This document shows, one piece after another, positions 15,769 through 23,988 of a DNA stretch of 64,000 nucleotides. Source of the DNA: Oscillospiraceae bacterium (GTDB lineage: Bacteria > Bacillota_A > Clostridia > Oscillospirales > Oscillospiraceae); contig JAFUCD010000004.1 of the NCBI GenBank assembly GCA_017459865.1, positions 1-64,000 on the forward strand. The letters run 5' to 3'. Position numbers and translations under genes: made by a program. The stretch's first letter is position 1, and every line of letters begins with the position of its first letter. Below the pieces are notes generated by a model. The model saw only the letters and a list, made by a program, of their open reading frames with translations, ran no database searches and was not told the origin of the DNA.

Positions 15769-17076
15769 TCAGAGATCTCTGAACTCGGCGAGGATGTCCT
15801 CGAGATCATAGCTGACCGCTTCCTCAGCGACGGGCGCGCTCTCGACGGGCTTCGGTGTCGGCTTCGGGGCGGGCGCGGCGGCAGGCTTTTTGGGCGCGAG
15901 CTTGGCGGCCATCTCCTCGATCTTCTTCGCGGCGACCTTGCGCGTGGGCGAGGGATCCACAGCGGGCTCGGCGGGCTTCGCAGCGGGCTTGGGCGCGGCG
16001 GCAGGCTGCGCCGTCTCGACGGGCTTGGCCTCGGCTTTGGCAGCGACCTTGAGCTCCGCTGCGCGCTTCGCTTCGCGCTCGGCACGAAGCTTTGCGTCCC
16101 GCGCAGCCTTGCGCTCGGCGTCGGCCTTGGCGCGCGCGTCCTGCTCGGACACGGCGCGGTCCCACGCGGCGAAAGGATCGTCCGAGACCGCGGCGGCGGC
16201 CTTCGCCTCCGCCTGCGCGGCACGGGCCTCTGCCTCGGCGGCGCGCTTTTCGGCTTCGGCGGCACGCTTTTCCGCGTCCGTGACGCGCTGCGCCTCCGCC
16301 TGCTTGCGCTTCTCGGCGCGCGCGGCGGCGCTCTTCTGCAGCGCGGCGCGCTTTTCCGCGAGGACCGCGCTCAGAGAGGGCTTGGGCTCGGCGGGCTTCG
16401 CAGCCTCCTCCGCCTTGGCGGCGCTCTCCGTTTCAGCCGGTGCGGGCGCTTTTGCCGCGGGCTTTTTCTCGACAGACACCTTCGTGGTCTGCTGCTCGAC
16501 GGGCTTTTTCTCCGCAGCCGCTGCCTTCTCGCGCTGCTGCTTCGCCGCGGGTTTTTCGGCGGGCACTTTCGGCTGCGCCGCTGCGGTCCGGCGCTTTTCG
16601 CGCGGCTGCGCCTGCTTTGCCTCGGGGATGTCCTTGTGGAAGATCACATACAGGCAGAAGGCGATGCCGCCCACGACGAGGCAGGCGTCGGCGAGGTTGA
16701 ACACCGGAAAGCTCTTCCAGAACGCAAAAGCGAGCATGTCCACCACATAGCCGCTCAGCACGCGGTCGATGCAGTTGCCGATCGCGCCGGCGAGCGCCAG
16801 CACCGCCATCCAGCGGCCGAAGCGCCCGTGGATCATCCCGCGCCGGAGCGCCAGAATGACGATTACCGCAAACGCCGCCGCGATGAGCGCAAAGACCCAG
16901 CTCGGCACATTCTGCAGCCAGCTGAAGGCGATCCCGTAATTGTGGATGTTCATCAGATCCAGCACCTTGGGGATCAGAACATGGCGTCCCTCGTTGAGCG
17001 CGACGTGCACCGTGACCCAATATTTCAGCCCCTGATCGGCGATCAGCAGCAGAACAACAACTATCGCATAAAGCAT
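15769..17076 (-). CDS. lspA: Signal peptidase II (LspA) with a roughly 285-residue low-complexity cytoplasmic tail
   Basis: Residues 1-150 are a complete lipoprotein signal peptidase II with four membrane segments. The two catalytic aspartates are in GNCIDR (Asp104) and VFNLADA (Asp130), and IADQGLKYWV near the start is the family signature. LspA is normally 150-170 residues; here it continues in frame to 435. The tail (about 150-435) is built of Ala, Lys, Glu and Pro, with coiled-coil-like AEKRAAEAEKRAAEAEARAA repeats (about 275-310) and Pro-rich linkers. It ends in an ordered motif, SYDLEDILAEFRDL (422-435). With four membrane segments the tail should lie in the cytosol. The AGGAGG ribosome site fits the ATG. 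The function of the tail is unknown. Confidence 0.93.
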   Translation of the reverse strand: MLYAIVVVLLLIADQGLKYWVTVHVALNEGRHVLIPKVLDLMNIHNYGIAFSWLQNVPSWVFALIAAAFAVIVILALRRGMIHGRFGRWMAVLALAGAIGNCIDRVLSGYVVDMLAFAFWKSFPVFNLADACLVVGGIAFCLYVIFHKDIPEAKQAQPREKRRTAAAQPKVPAEKPAAKQQREKAAAAEKKPVEQQTTKVSVEKKPAAKAPAPAETESAAKAEEAAKPAEPKPSLSAVLAEKRAALQKSAAARAEKRKQAEAQRVTDAEKRAAEAEKRAAEAEARAAQAEAKAAAAVSDDPFAAWDRAVSEQDARAKADAERKAARDAKLRAEREAKRAAELKVAAKAEAKPVETAQPAAAPKPAAKPAEPAVDPSPTRKVAAKKIEEMAAKLAPKKPAAAPAPKPTPKPVESAPVAEEAVSYDLEDILAEFRDL

Positions 17077-17345
17077 GGGAAATCCTCCCGGTCAAAGTTT
17101 ACGAGCGCTAAAAAGCCTCGCAGAGTTTGCGGCGCGCTTGCGCGCCATTTAATAGCCTCGCAGAGTTTCTTCGCTCGCAAGCGAAGAAAGAATATCAACT
17201 CCGTTTTCCCGCCGCGGCTGTGCCGTGGCGCGGAAAACTCTTATCGCGGAGTTTCGTGTTTAAACATTCAAAAGCGCAAGCTTTTGAAGCCTTAAACACG
17301 GAACGGAGCGCAAGTCCTTCAATTGAAAGCGCCGGTACGGCGATT
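17077..17345. repeat. Structured intergenic region with repeated GCCTCGCAGAGTTT units and hairpins
   Basis: Between ileS and lspA lie two copies of GCCTCGCAGAGTTT (near 17117 and 17154); a third copy occurs at 22366-22379 before yggS. The region also contains hairpins: TTCTTCGCT facing AGCGAAGAA (17172-17191), GGCGCGC/GCGCGCC, and a long one, GTGTTTAA through TTAAACAC (17256-17299) with inner CAAAAGC/GCTTTTG. None has a T run on the minus strand. No gene is apparent. Confidence 0.65.
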
Positions 17346-20147
17346 TCAGTTGAGTCCTGCGACGACGCGCTTGCAGCGCGGGCAGAGGCCGGTCTCGGGA
17401 TCCGCGTCCTCGGAGATCGTCCAGCAGCGCGGGCACTTGGTGCCTGCGGCCTCGCGGACGCCGATCGTGACGCCGGGATAGGTCGCACCCTTGGCAACGA
17501 CGCCGTCCTCGACCGGGACGTCGCCCACGATGCACTTGGAGACGATGAAGAGCTCGGCGAGATTCATGGTGTCCATATCGCCCTTCAGCTCGGATGCGCT
17601 GTCATCCACGGAGAGCGTGACGGCGGCTTCGAGCGCCTTGCCGATGCGCTTCTCGGCGCGGGCGCGCTCGAGCACGACGTTGACGTCGTCGCGCAGGGCG
17701 ATCATGCGATCCCACTTCGCCATGGCGTCCTCGTCGAGGGCATAGTCGGCGAAGGGCTTGTTCATATCATTCAGGACGACGTTGCGGGCGTCGTCCGCGT
17801 CGGTGTGCGGCATGGCCTGCCAGATCTCGTCACAGGTGAAGGCGAGGATGGGGGCGAAGATCTTCGTCATGGTGTCGAGGATCAGATACAGCGCCGTCTG
17901 CGCGCTGCGGCGCTTGAGACCGTGCTTCTCCTCACAGTAGAGGCGATCCTTGATGATGTCCAGATAGAAGCTCGAGAGCTCGACCACGCAGAAATCGTTG
18001 ATCGCGTGGCTCACGACGTGGAACTCATAATCGTTATACGCGGCGGCGCTCTTCTCGATGAGGGCGTTGAGCTTCGTGACGGCCCAGCGGTCGAGCTCCA
18101 GCATGTCCGTGGGCGCGACCATATCCGTGTTGGGGTCGAAGCCGTTGAGGTTGCCGAGGCAATAGCGCGCGGTGTTGCGGAACTTCAGATAGTTCTGGCT
18201 GAGCTGCTTGAAGATGTCCTTGGAGCAGCGGACGTCGACGTGATAGTCGGCGGAGCCGGCCCACAGGCGCAGCAGATCCGCGCCGAACTCATTGATGATC
18301 TCGCTCGGGTCCATGCCGTTGCCGAGCGACTTGTGCATGGCCTTGCCCTCGCCGTCGACGGTCCAGCCGTGGGTCAGGCACTCCTGATACGGCGCGCCGC
18401 CGTAGCTCGCGCCGACCGCGCAGAGCAGGGAGGACTGGAACCAGCCGCGATACTGGTCGCCGCCCTCGATATACATCGAGCTCGGCCAGAAGCCCTGTTC
18501 GCGCTTCATGGCGGCGATGTGCGTGGAGCCGGAGTCGAACCAGCCGTCGAGCGTATCGGTCTCCTGCGTGAAGTGCTTGCCGCCGCAGTGCGGGCAGGTG
18601 AAGCCCTCGGGCAGGATCTCGGCCGCGGTGCGGTCGAACCAGGCGTTGGAGCCCTCCTTCTCGAAGAGCTGCGCGACGGCCTCGATGCTCTCATCGGTGC
18701 AGACGGGCTTCTTGCAGTCGTCGCAGTAGAACACCGGGATGGGCAGACCCCAGCGGCGCTGGCGGCTGATGCACCAGTCGGCGCGCTCACGGATCATGGC
18801 GCCCATGCGCTCCTTGCCCCAGGCGGGCAGCCAGCGGACGTTCTCGCAGGCCTCGACGGCCTCCTCCTTGAAGGAGTCGACCGAGCAGAACCACTGCGGG
18901 GTGGCGCGGAAGAGGATGGGCTGCTTGCAGCGCCAGCAATGCGGATAGGCGTGCACGATGTCCTTCGTGGCGAAGAGCGTGCCGTTGGCGCGCATGTCCT
19001 CCAGGATGACGGGGTTGGATTCGTCGACGGTCATGCCGGCGTACTTGCCGGCGTAGTCGGTGTGGCGGCCCTGATCATCGACGGGGACGATCATGGGGAG
19101 CTTATAGCGCATGCCGCAGAGATAGTCGACCATGCCGAAGCCGGGCGCGGTGTGCACAAGACCCGTGCCGTCGTCGGTGGTGACCTCGTCGTCCAGCATC
19201 AGGAGGCTGGTCTTGTCCATGAAGGGGTGCTTGGCGAGCATATACTCGAGATAATCGCCGGTGCAGGTGTAGACGGTCTCATACTGCTGCACACCGCCGA
19301 GCTCCATCAGCTGGTCGGCAAGATCCGTCGCGACGATGAGGATCTCGTCGCCAGTGTCGACGAAGGAATATGCAAGGTTGGCGCCGACCATGATGCCGAG
19401 GTTGCCCGGCAGCGTCCAGGTCGTGGTCGTCCAGATCAGGAAGGAGACCGGCTTGCCGAACTCCGGCAGCTTGCCGAGGTCGTCGTGCAGCGGGAAGCGC
19501 ACATAGCACGTCGTGACGGCGTCGTCCTGATACTCGATCTCCGCCTCGGCGAGCGCGGTCTCGTCATGCACGCACCAGTAGACGGGCTTCAGGCCCTTGT
19601 AGATGTGGCCGTTGCGGTACATGCGGCCGAACACGCGCACCTCCTCGCACTCGAAGCCGGGATCCATGGTGCGGTAGAGATTCTCCCAGTCGCCCACGAC
19701 GCCCATGCGCTGGAAGCCGGCCTTCTGGCGCTGGATATAGTGCTCGGCGTAGTCGCGGCAGGCGCTGCGGAAATCGGCGATGCTCATCTCCTTGTGGTTC
19801 AGGCGCTGCTCCTTGATGATCGCGCTCTCGATGGGCATGCCGTGGTTGTCCCAGCCGGGGATATACGGAACGTGGTAGCCGCGCATCATATAGCTGCGGT
19901 TGATGAAATCCTTGAGCGCCTTGTTCAGCGCGTGACCCATGTGGATATCGCCGTTGGAGAACGGAGGGCCGTCATGCAGATTGAAGCGGGGCTTGCCCTC
20001 GCTCTTTTTCAGCGCGACGTTGTAAATGTCCTGCTCTTCCCAGCGCTTGAGCATCTCCGGCTCGCGCTTGGGGAGCCCCGCGCGCATGGGGAAGTCGGTC
20101 TTCGGCAGATTGATGGTCTCGTTGAAGTTGTTCTTGTCCTTTGCCAT
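17346..20147 (-). CDS. ileS: Isoleucyl-tRNA synthetase
   Basis: A 933-residue class I synthetase that charges tRNA-Ile. The HIGH motif is read as HMGH (69-72) in GPPFSNGDIHMGHAL; the KMSKS motif is degenerate, AMHKSLGNG. The CP1 editing domain lies between them, and the C-terminal zinc finger is present (CPRCW and CPRCK near the end). This is the shorter bacterial-type IleS. It lies downstream of divIVA and upstream of lspA, a classical Firmicute order. No T-box leader was found ahead of it. Confidence 0.97.
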   Translation of the reverse strand: MAKDKNNFNETINLPKTDFPMRAGLPKREPEMLKRWEEQDIYNVALKKSEGKPRFNLHDGPPFSNGDIHMGHALNKALKDFINRSYMMRGYHVPYIPGWDNHGMPIESAIIKEQRLNHKEMSIADFRSACRDYAEHYIQRQKAGFQRMGVVGDWENLYRTMDPGFECEEVRVFGRMYRNGHIYKGLKPVYWCVHDETALAEAEIEYQDDAVTTCYVRFPLHDDLGKLPEFGKPVSFLIWTTTTWTLPGNLGIMVGANLAYSFVDTGDEILIVATDLADQLMELGGVQQYETVYTCTGDYLEYMLAKHPFMDKTSLLMLDDEVTTDDGTGLVHTAPGFGMVDYLCGMRYKLPMIVPVDDQGRHTDYAGKYAGMTVDESNPVILEDMRANGTLFATKDIVHAYPHCWRCKQPILFRATPQWFCSVDSFKEEAVEACENVRWLPAWGKERMGAMIRERADWCISRQRRWGLPIPVFYCDDCKKPVCTDESIEAVAQLFEKEGSNAWFDRTAAEILPEGFTCPHCGGKHFTQETDTLDGWFDSGSTHIAAMKREQGFWPSSMYIEGGDQYRGWFQSSLLCAVGASYGGAPYQECLTHGWTVDGEGKAMHKSLGNGMDPSEIINEFGADLLRLWAGSADYHVDVRCSKDIFKQLSQNYLKFRNTARYCLGNLNGFDPNTDMVAPTDMLELDRWAVTKLNALIEKSAAAYNDYEFHVVSHAINDFCVVELSSFYLDIIKDRLYCEEKHGLKRRSAQTALYLILDTMTKIFAPILAFTCDEIWQAMPHTDADDARNVVLNDMNKPFADYALDEDAMAKWDRMIALRDDVNVVLERARAEKRIGKALEAAVTLSVDDSASELKGDMDTMNLAELFIVSKCIVGDVPVEDGVVAKGATYPGVTIGVREAAGTKCPRCWTISEDADPETGLCPRCKRVVAGLN

Positions 20148-20254
20148 GGGTCATATATCTCCTTTACTACTGATCTCGCGGATTCGTTTTTCAACAAACA
20201 GAGCGGTTCTGATCCGTTATCCGCCCCGGCGCGGGGGCCTGATAGAACGCTCAA

Positions 20255-20300
20255 GAGGCGGACGACGCATATCCCCAACGGGAATGCGCCGATCCGCCTC
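20255..20300 (-). other. Hairpin in the divIVA-ileS intergenic region
   Basis: GAGGCGGA pairs with TCCGCCTC, with an inner GCAT-x-CCC/GGG-x-ATGC stem, directly after the divIVA stop (20323). It lacks a T run, so it may attenuate or protect the message rather than end it. The sequence AGGGTGGNACCGCG of T-box leaders is absent. Confidence 0.45.
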
Positions 20301-20322
20301 GTTACCCTTTCGGAACTTCCGT

Positions 20323-21057
20323 TCAGCTGTTACTCTGCAAAAAACGGTACAGCTGGGTAGCTTCGTCAGGTTCGACGGCGGGAGTGGCGGCCTCGATCAC
20401 GGGGGTAATGTCGATCTCGGGCTCCTCCTCGGCGCTGATCGCGACGGAGCTGTCTATGCTGCGAATGGTCTCCTGCACGTCGGCAGCGTTCACGGGCGCT
20501 TCCTCGGCAGGCGTCTCGACCACGGGCTCCTCCACGGGAGCCGGCTTTTCGACCGCGGGCGCCTTGGCGCTCTTGCCGGAGGCGGCGGACATGGTATCGA
20601 GATAGTTGAGCTGTTCGACACACAGGGCGCGGGCGTCCTGCATGAACTTGGCGCTGGCGGCCTTCGCGAGAAGCAGGCGCTCCTCCTCGTCCGCCTTGGC
20701 CTGCTGCAGCCCGCCGATGGTCTGGCGCGAATAGACGTCGGCCTCGGCGCGCACCTTCGCGGCGTAAGCCTCCGCCTCGGCGATGGTCTGCGCGGCCTGC
20801 GTCTTGGCGTCCTCGGTGATCTGCTTGGCAACCTTCTGCGCCTGGACAAGCGCGAGGCGCATGGCGTCCTCGGTGGCGCGGTAGTCCTCGATCTTGTCGA
20901 CGAGCACCTTCATCTTGCCCTTGAGCACCGCGGTCTCCTTCTGGCCCTCGGCCAGCGCGACCGCCGCTTCCTCTCGGAACTGGTCAACGGCAGCGATGTC
21001 ATAGCCGCCGATCACGGTTTTTTCCAATACCTTTTCGCGGATATCCTGAGGTGTCAT
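20323..21057 (-). CDS. divIVA: DivIVA-domain division/polarity protein
   Basis: A 244-residue protein. The N-terminal segment (1-45, EKTVIGGYDIAAVDQFREE) matches the DivIVA membrane-curvature-binding domain with its GYD-x-x-x-VD-x-F pattern. A long coiled coil follows (45-150), then an acidic, Pro/Glu-rich tail (160-235) ending in LYRFLQ. DivIVA localises to division sites and poles and recruits partners. It lies 33 bases after sepF and upstream of ileS, the expected order in the extended dcw region. Confidence 0.85.
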   Translation of the reverse strand: MTPQDIREKVLEKTVIGGYDIAAVDQFREEAAVALAEGQKETAVLKGKMKVLVDKIEDYRATEDAMRLALVQAQKVAKQITEDAKTQAAQTIAEAEAYAAKVRAEADVYSRQTIGGLQQAKADEEERLLLAKAASAKFMQDARALCVEQLNYLDTMSAASGKSAKAPAVEKPAPVEEPVVETPAEEAPVNAADVQETIRSIDSSVAISAEEEPEIDITPVIEAATPAVEPDEATQLYRFLQSNS

Positions 21058-21090
21058 AGTTCGTATCCCCCATTTATTTTTGTTTCAAAA

Positions 21091-21621
21091 TTAAAGCTCA
21101 AAGGAGCTCTGCTCCATCTCGTCGAGCTGCTCGCCCATGAGATCGACGTTGTACGGCGTGATGATATAGGTGCTGCGGGAGGACTTGCGGATCTTGCCGT
21201 CCTGCGCATAGGCAACGCCGGAGAGGAAGTCGATCAGACGGCGGCCGGTGGCCTCGTCCGTATCCTCGAGATTCATCAGCACCGCGCGGCGGTCGAGCAG
21301 ATGATCGGCGATCTCCGCGACGACCTCGAAGCGCAGGGGCTTGACGATGACGACCTTGAGCTGACCGCCGTTGTTGAGATTCACGACCTTGTCCGTCGAA
21401 CGGGCGCCGCGGGAGGACACAGCGGGACGTGCCGCCGGACGCGCGGGCGCGACGGGCTCCTCGGCGGGCTCGGCAGCGGCGGCACGCGCGCTCTTCGCGG
21501 CCTTGCGCGGACGCGGTGCGGGACGCTCCTCCGGCTCATCATCCATCACAGGATCCAGAAAATCGTCCTCATCGTCGTCATAAGGCTGCGTCATACGTTT
21601 CAGTTCATCAAAAAAGCTCAT
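21091..21621 (-). CDS. sepF: Cell-division protein SepF
   Basis: A 176-residue protein. An N-terminal amphipathic start (MSFFDELKRM) is the membrane-binding helix; an acidic then Ala/Pro/Arg-rich linker covers about 12-75; and the SepF domain (78-165) has VVNLNNGGQLKVVIVKPLRFEVV, AEIADHLLDRRAVLMNLEDTD and RRLIDFLSGVAYA. SepF tethers FtsZ to the membrane. It starts 15 bases after yggS and before divIVA. A consensus promoter inside the end of yggS could express it separately. Confidence 0.95.
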   Translation of the reverse strand: MSFFDELKRMTQPYDDDEDDFLDPVMDDEPEERPAPRPRKAAKSARAAAAEPAEEPVAPARPAARPAVSSRGARSTDKVVNLNNGGQLKVVIVKPLRFEVVAEIADHLLDRRAVLMNLEDTDEATGRRLIDFLSGVAYAQDGKIRKSSRSTYIITPYNVDLMGEQLDEMEQSSFEL

Positions 21622-21636
21622 ATCCGGTACCCCTTG

Positions 21637-22356
21637 TCATTCGGATTTCTGTACCGGCGCGGCGGCATAATTGCGCGCGCCGAAAATGGATGAGCCGACG
21701 CGCACCATGTTGGCGCCGCAGCGGATCGCGTCCTCAAAATCGTCGCTCATGCCCATAGACAGAAATTGCATATTAACATTATTGTATTTTTTTCTTCCAA
21801 TGTCAACAAAAAGTTCTCTCATTCGGCAAAAATATGCATGATTTCCGCCTTTTTCGAGGCTGATCGGCGGGATCGCCATCAGTCCCTGCACGCGAACGTG
21901 CGGGCAATCCTGCGCAAAACGCAGCAGCGTGTCGATTTTCTCCGGCTCGACGCCGCTCTTGGCGGTCTCGCCGCCGATGTTGACCTCGAGCAGCACGTTC
22001 TGCACGACGTCGAGCTTCGCGGCGCGCTTTTCGATCTCGCGCAGCAGCGCCTCGGAATCGACCGACTGGATGAGCGCGACCAGCCCGACGAGATACTTGA
22101 CCTTGTTCGTCTGCAGATGCCCGATGAAGTGCAGCGGCGCGCCGTCATAGGCGTGCTGTTCGTTTTTCTCCAGCAGCTCCTGCACGCGGTTTTCGCCGCA
22201 GACGTCCACGCCCGCCGCGATCGCCTCGCGCACGCGGTCGGCGTCGTTCATCTTCGTCGCGGCGACCAGCGTGATGTCCTCGCCGGTGCGCCCGCTCTCG
22301 CGCGCGGCCGTGTCGATTCGCGCGCGGATCGCAGCCACATTTTCCTTTATGCTCAT
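21637..22356 (-). CDS. yggS: YggS/PROSC-family PLP-binding protein
   Basis: A 239-residue protein of the YggS family, which binds pyridoxal phosphate through a Schiff base (Lys35 in VAATKM) and buffers free PLP and amino-acid pools. Later family motifs are ENRVQE, FIGHLQTNK, LLEVNIGGE-xKSG and LSMGMSDDFEDAI. The start is ATG 22356; the longer upstream frame overlaps the HlyD-like gene and is not credible. The 5-prime flank carries the GCCTCGCAGAGTTT repeat and only a weak ribosome site. Confidence 0.93.
   Translation of the reverse strand: MSIKENVAAIRARIDTAARESGRTGEDITLVAATKMNDADRVREAIAAGVDVCGENRVQELLEKNEQHAYDGAPLHFIGHLQTNKVKYLVGLVALIQSVDSEALLREIEKRAAKLDVVQNVLLEVNIGGETAKSGVEPEKIDTLLRFAQDCPHVRVQGLMAIPPISLEKGGNHAYFCRMRELFVDIGRKKYNNVNMQFLSMGMSDDFEDAIRCGANMVRVGSSIFGARNYAAAPVQKSE
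21778..21806 (-). promoter_or_regulatory. Promoter inside yggS reading towards sepF
   Basis: On the minus strand TTGACA (21801-21806) and AATAAT (21778-21783) are separated by exactly 17 bases, in an AT-rich patch of about 80 bases inside an otherwise GC-rich gene. A transcript would start about 150 bases before the sepF ATG. Confidence 0.6.
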
Positions 22357-22382
22357 ATCCAATCGCCTCGCAGAGTTTGATT

Positions 22383-23588
22383 TTATCGCGAAATCGCTTT
22401 GCCGTCTTCCAGGCCTTTTCCGTCTACAATGACCTCGTTTCCGGCGCGCAGGACGTCCTTGTCCGTGCCGCGTGCGAGGATGACATAGTCCTCGCTGCGA
22501 TAGAGGATCTCGACGCGCTTCATCTCCATGCGCTCCGCCGTGATGACGTATACGACCGGCACCTGCTGTCCGTCCGCGTCCTCGATGAAACGAATGGCGC
22601 GCAGCGGGACGCGCAGCCCCGTGTGGCTGTAAAACACGACCTCGCAGTCCGTCTCGCGCAGGGCGGCGGTCTCGGCGAGCCCGCTCGTGAGCGTGAAGAC
22701 CACGGCGACCTCGTCGTTCACCGGCTCGGAGATGCTGCGCACCGCGGCGGTGAGCGCATCGGCGCTGTGGCGTCCGAAGTCCAGCGTGATCTCTCCGCCG
22801 ACCGTGAGCCGCGCGGCGTCCTCGGCGGACATGACGGCGGCGTAATACCATTTCTTCGCGGTGATGAGCTTGCCGAAGGCGTCCGCGGCGACGGTCTGCT
22901 GCGCGGCGGCAAGGTCCCGCACGCCCTGCGGCGTCAGATCGGCGAGATCCTCCGGAGAGAGCGACTCATAGCCGTCCACCGCGGCGGTGAACACCCCGGC
23001 GGCGGGCGCGGCGATGACGCCGTCGTTCGCGCCGGCGCTGAGCTGACGCCGCTCCGCCACGAGCGCGTCCAGGTCCTCTCTCGAGACGTCCGCGCCGGCT
23101 GTCAGCAGCAGCGAGGAGAGCGTGACGCAGGCGTTATCGAGCGTCGCGGCGCTGTGGTCGTTCACGGCGGCGGACACCTGATAGACCGCGCTGCGGATGG
23201 CGGCGTCCTGCTCCATGGCGCCCGCCGCCTGGTCGGCGACCGACAGCAGCGAGCGGACATACTCGATCTCGGCGTCCAGCTGGCGGACGCGCGCGGCGTT
23301 CTCCAGCGTTTTTTCCGAATCGCTCGCCACGGCGACCTCGCCGCCGGCGCGCACCTCGGCGCCCTCGCCCACATATACGGCGACATGGGACTGCGGCGCT
23401 GTGAGCACCTGCTCCTCGCGCACGACACAGCCCCGGGCCTGTCCGGTCTCGTTGACCGTGACCATGACCGCCTGCGTGGTGGTATAGCCGCTCTGCGACC
23501 GCCGCAGCAGCGCAAAGCCGAGATACAGCACCAGCGCGGCGAAGATCACCGCCAGAGCGATATTCAGGCTTTTGTTTGTTTTGACCAT
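22383..23588 (-). CDS. HlyD-like membrane fusion protein in the division cluster
   Basis: A 401-residue protein with one N-terminal membrane segment (about 8-28). The beta-barrel/lipoyl-like HlyD pattern follows: GCVVREEQVLTAPQSHVAVYVGEGAEVRAGGEVA, a helical hairpin (about 95-185), then the return strand GVIAAPAAGVFTAAVDGYE. The C-terminal part resembles the beta-barrel of efflux adaptor proteins. In Clostridia a HlyD-family protein often precedes yggS-sepF, so a cell-envelope or division role is likely. The exact role is unknown, and no transporter partner lies beside it. Confidence 0.75.
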   Translation of the reverse strand: MVKTNKSLNIALAVIFAALVLYLGFALLRRSQSGYTTTQAVMVTVNETGQARGCVVREEQVLTAPQSHVAVYVGEGAEVRAGGEVAVASDSEKTLENAARVRQLDAEIEYVRSLLSVADQAAGAMEQDAAIRSAVYQVSAAVNDHSAATLDNACVTLSSLLLTAGADVSREDLDALVAERRQLSAGANDGVIAAPAAGVFTAAVDGYESLSPEDLADLTPQGVRDLAAAQQTVAADAFGKLITAKKWYYAAVMSAEDAARLTVGGEITLDFGRHSADALTAAVRSISEPVNDEVAVVFTLTSGLAETAALRETDCEVVFYSHTGLRVPLRAIRFIEDADGQQVPVVYVITAERMEMKRVEILYRSEDYVILARGTDKDVLRAGNEVIVDGKGLEDGKAISR

Positions 23589-23629
23589 ACACCTGCTCCA
23601 TATCCCGCGCGAGCGGAGGACGGAGGGGC

Positions 23630-23854
23630 TTATCCCGCGGCTGCCGGTTTGCGCTCTGAGACGGCGACTGTGGAGATGGCGTGCTTATAGATCATCTGCT
23701 GGCGTCCGTCCACCTCGAGCAGCACGACAAAATTGTCGAAGCCCCGGATATATCCGCGCATCTGAAAGCCGTTGACGAGAAACAGCGTGACGCCAAGGCG
23801 CTCCTGCCGCGCGCGGTTGAGATAGCCCTCCTGAAGATTCTGCGGTTTTTGCAT
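23630..23854 (-). CDS. hfq: RNA chaperone Hfq
   Basis: A 74-residue Sm-like protein, the short Firmicute form. Sm1 contains [20 protein letters not shown]; Sm2 contains the signature YKHAISTV. Hfq forms hexamers that bind small RNAs and poly(A). The start is ATG 23854 with GGGAG upstream. It follows miaA, the most conserved hfq neighbour, but 134 bases away and with its own candidate promoter. Confidence 0.95.
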   Translation of the reverse strand: MQKPQNLQEGYLNRARQERLGVTLFLVNGFQMRGYIRGFDNFVVLLEVDGRQQMIYKHAISTVAVSERKPAAAG

Positions 23855-23904
23855 GTTGATCGGCTCCCTTCCGGAGCGGATCTGTTCGGATTCCCGATTC
23901 TTAG

Positions 23905-23933
23905 ATTTTATCATAATTCGCCGCCCCATGAAA
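23905..23933 (-). promoter_or_regulatory. Candidate hfq promoter
   Basis: On the minus strand TTTCAT (23928-23933) and TAAAAT (23905-23910) are 17 bases apart in an AT-rich gap between miaA and hfq. Confidence 0.45.
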
Positions 23934-23988
23934 TAGTGAAATTGTACAAAATGGGGTGGTCGGGGGAGCGCCCGCATTCTGCACGGGG

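Noticed and set aside
14809..17295. Plus-strand open frame of 828 codons across rluD and lspA
   Set aside because: It is the reverse shadow of high-GC minus-strand genes; the translation is low-complexity, without domains or a ribosome site.
20148..20322. T-box riboswitch before ileS
   Set aside because: The conserved AGGGTGGNACCGCG antiterminator core is absent and the main hairpin lacks a T run.
17127..20360. Plus-strand open frame of 1077 codons antisense to ileS
   Set aside because: ileS on the minus strand has full domain and motif support; the antisense frame is a GC-codon artefact with no family match.
22357..22851. N-terminal extension of YggS
   Set aside because: The extension overlaps the HlyD-like gene and has no similarity to the family; ATG 22356 gives normal length and places the PLP lysine correctly.
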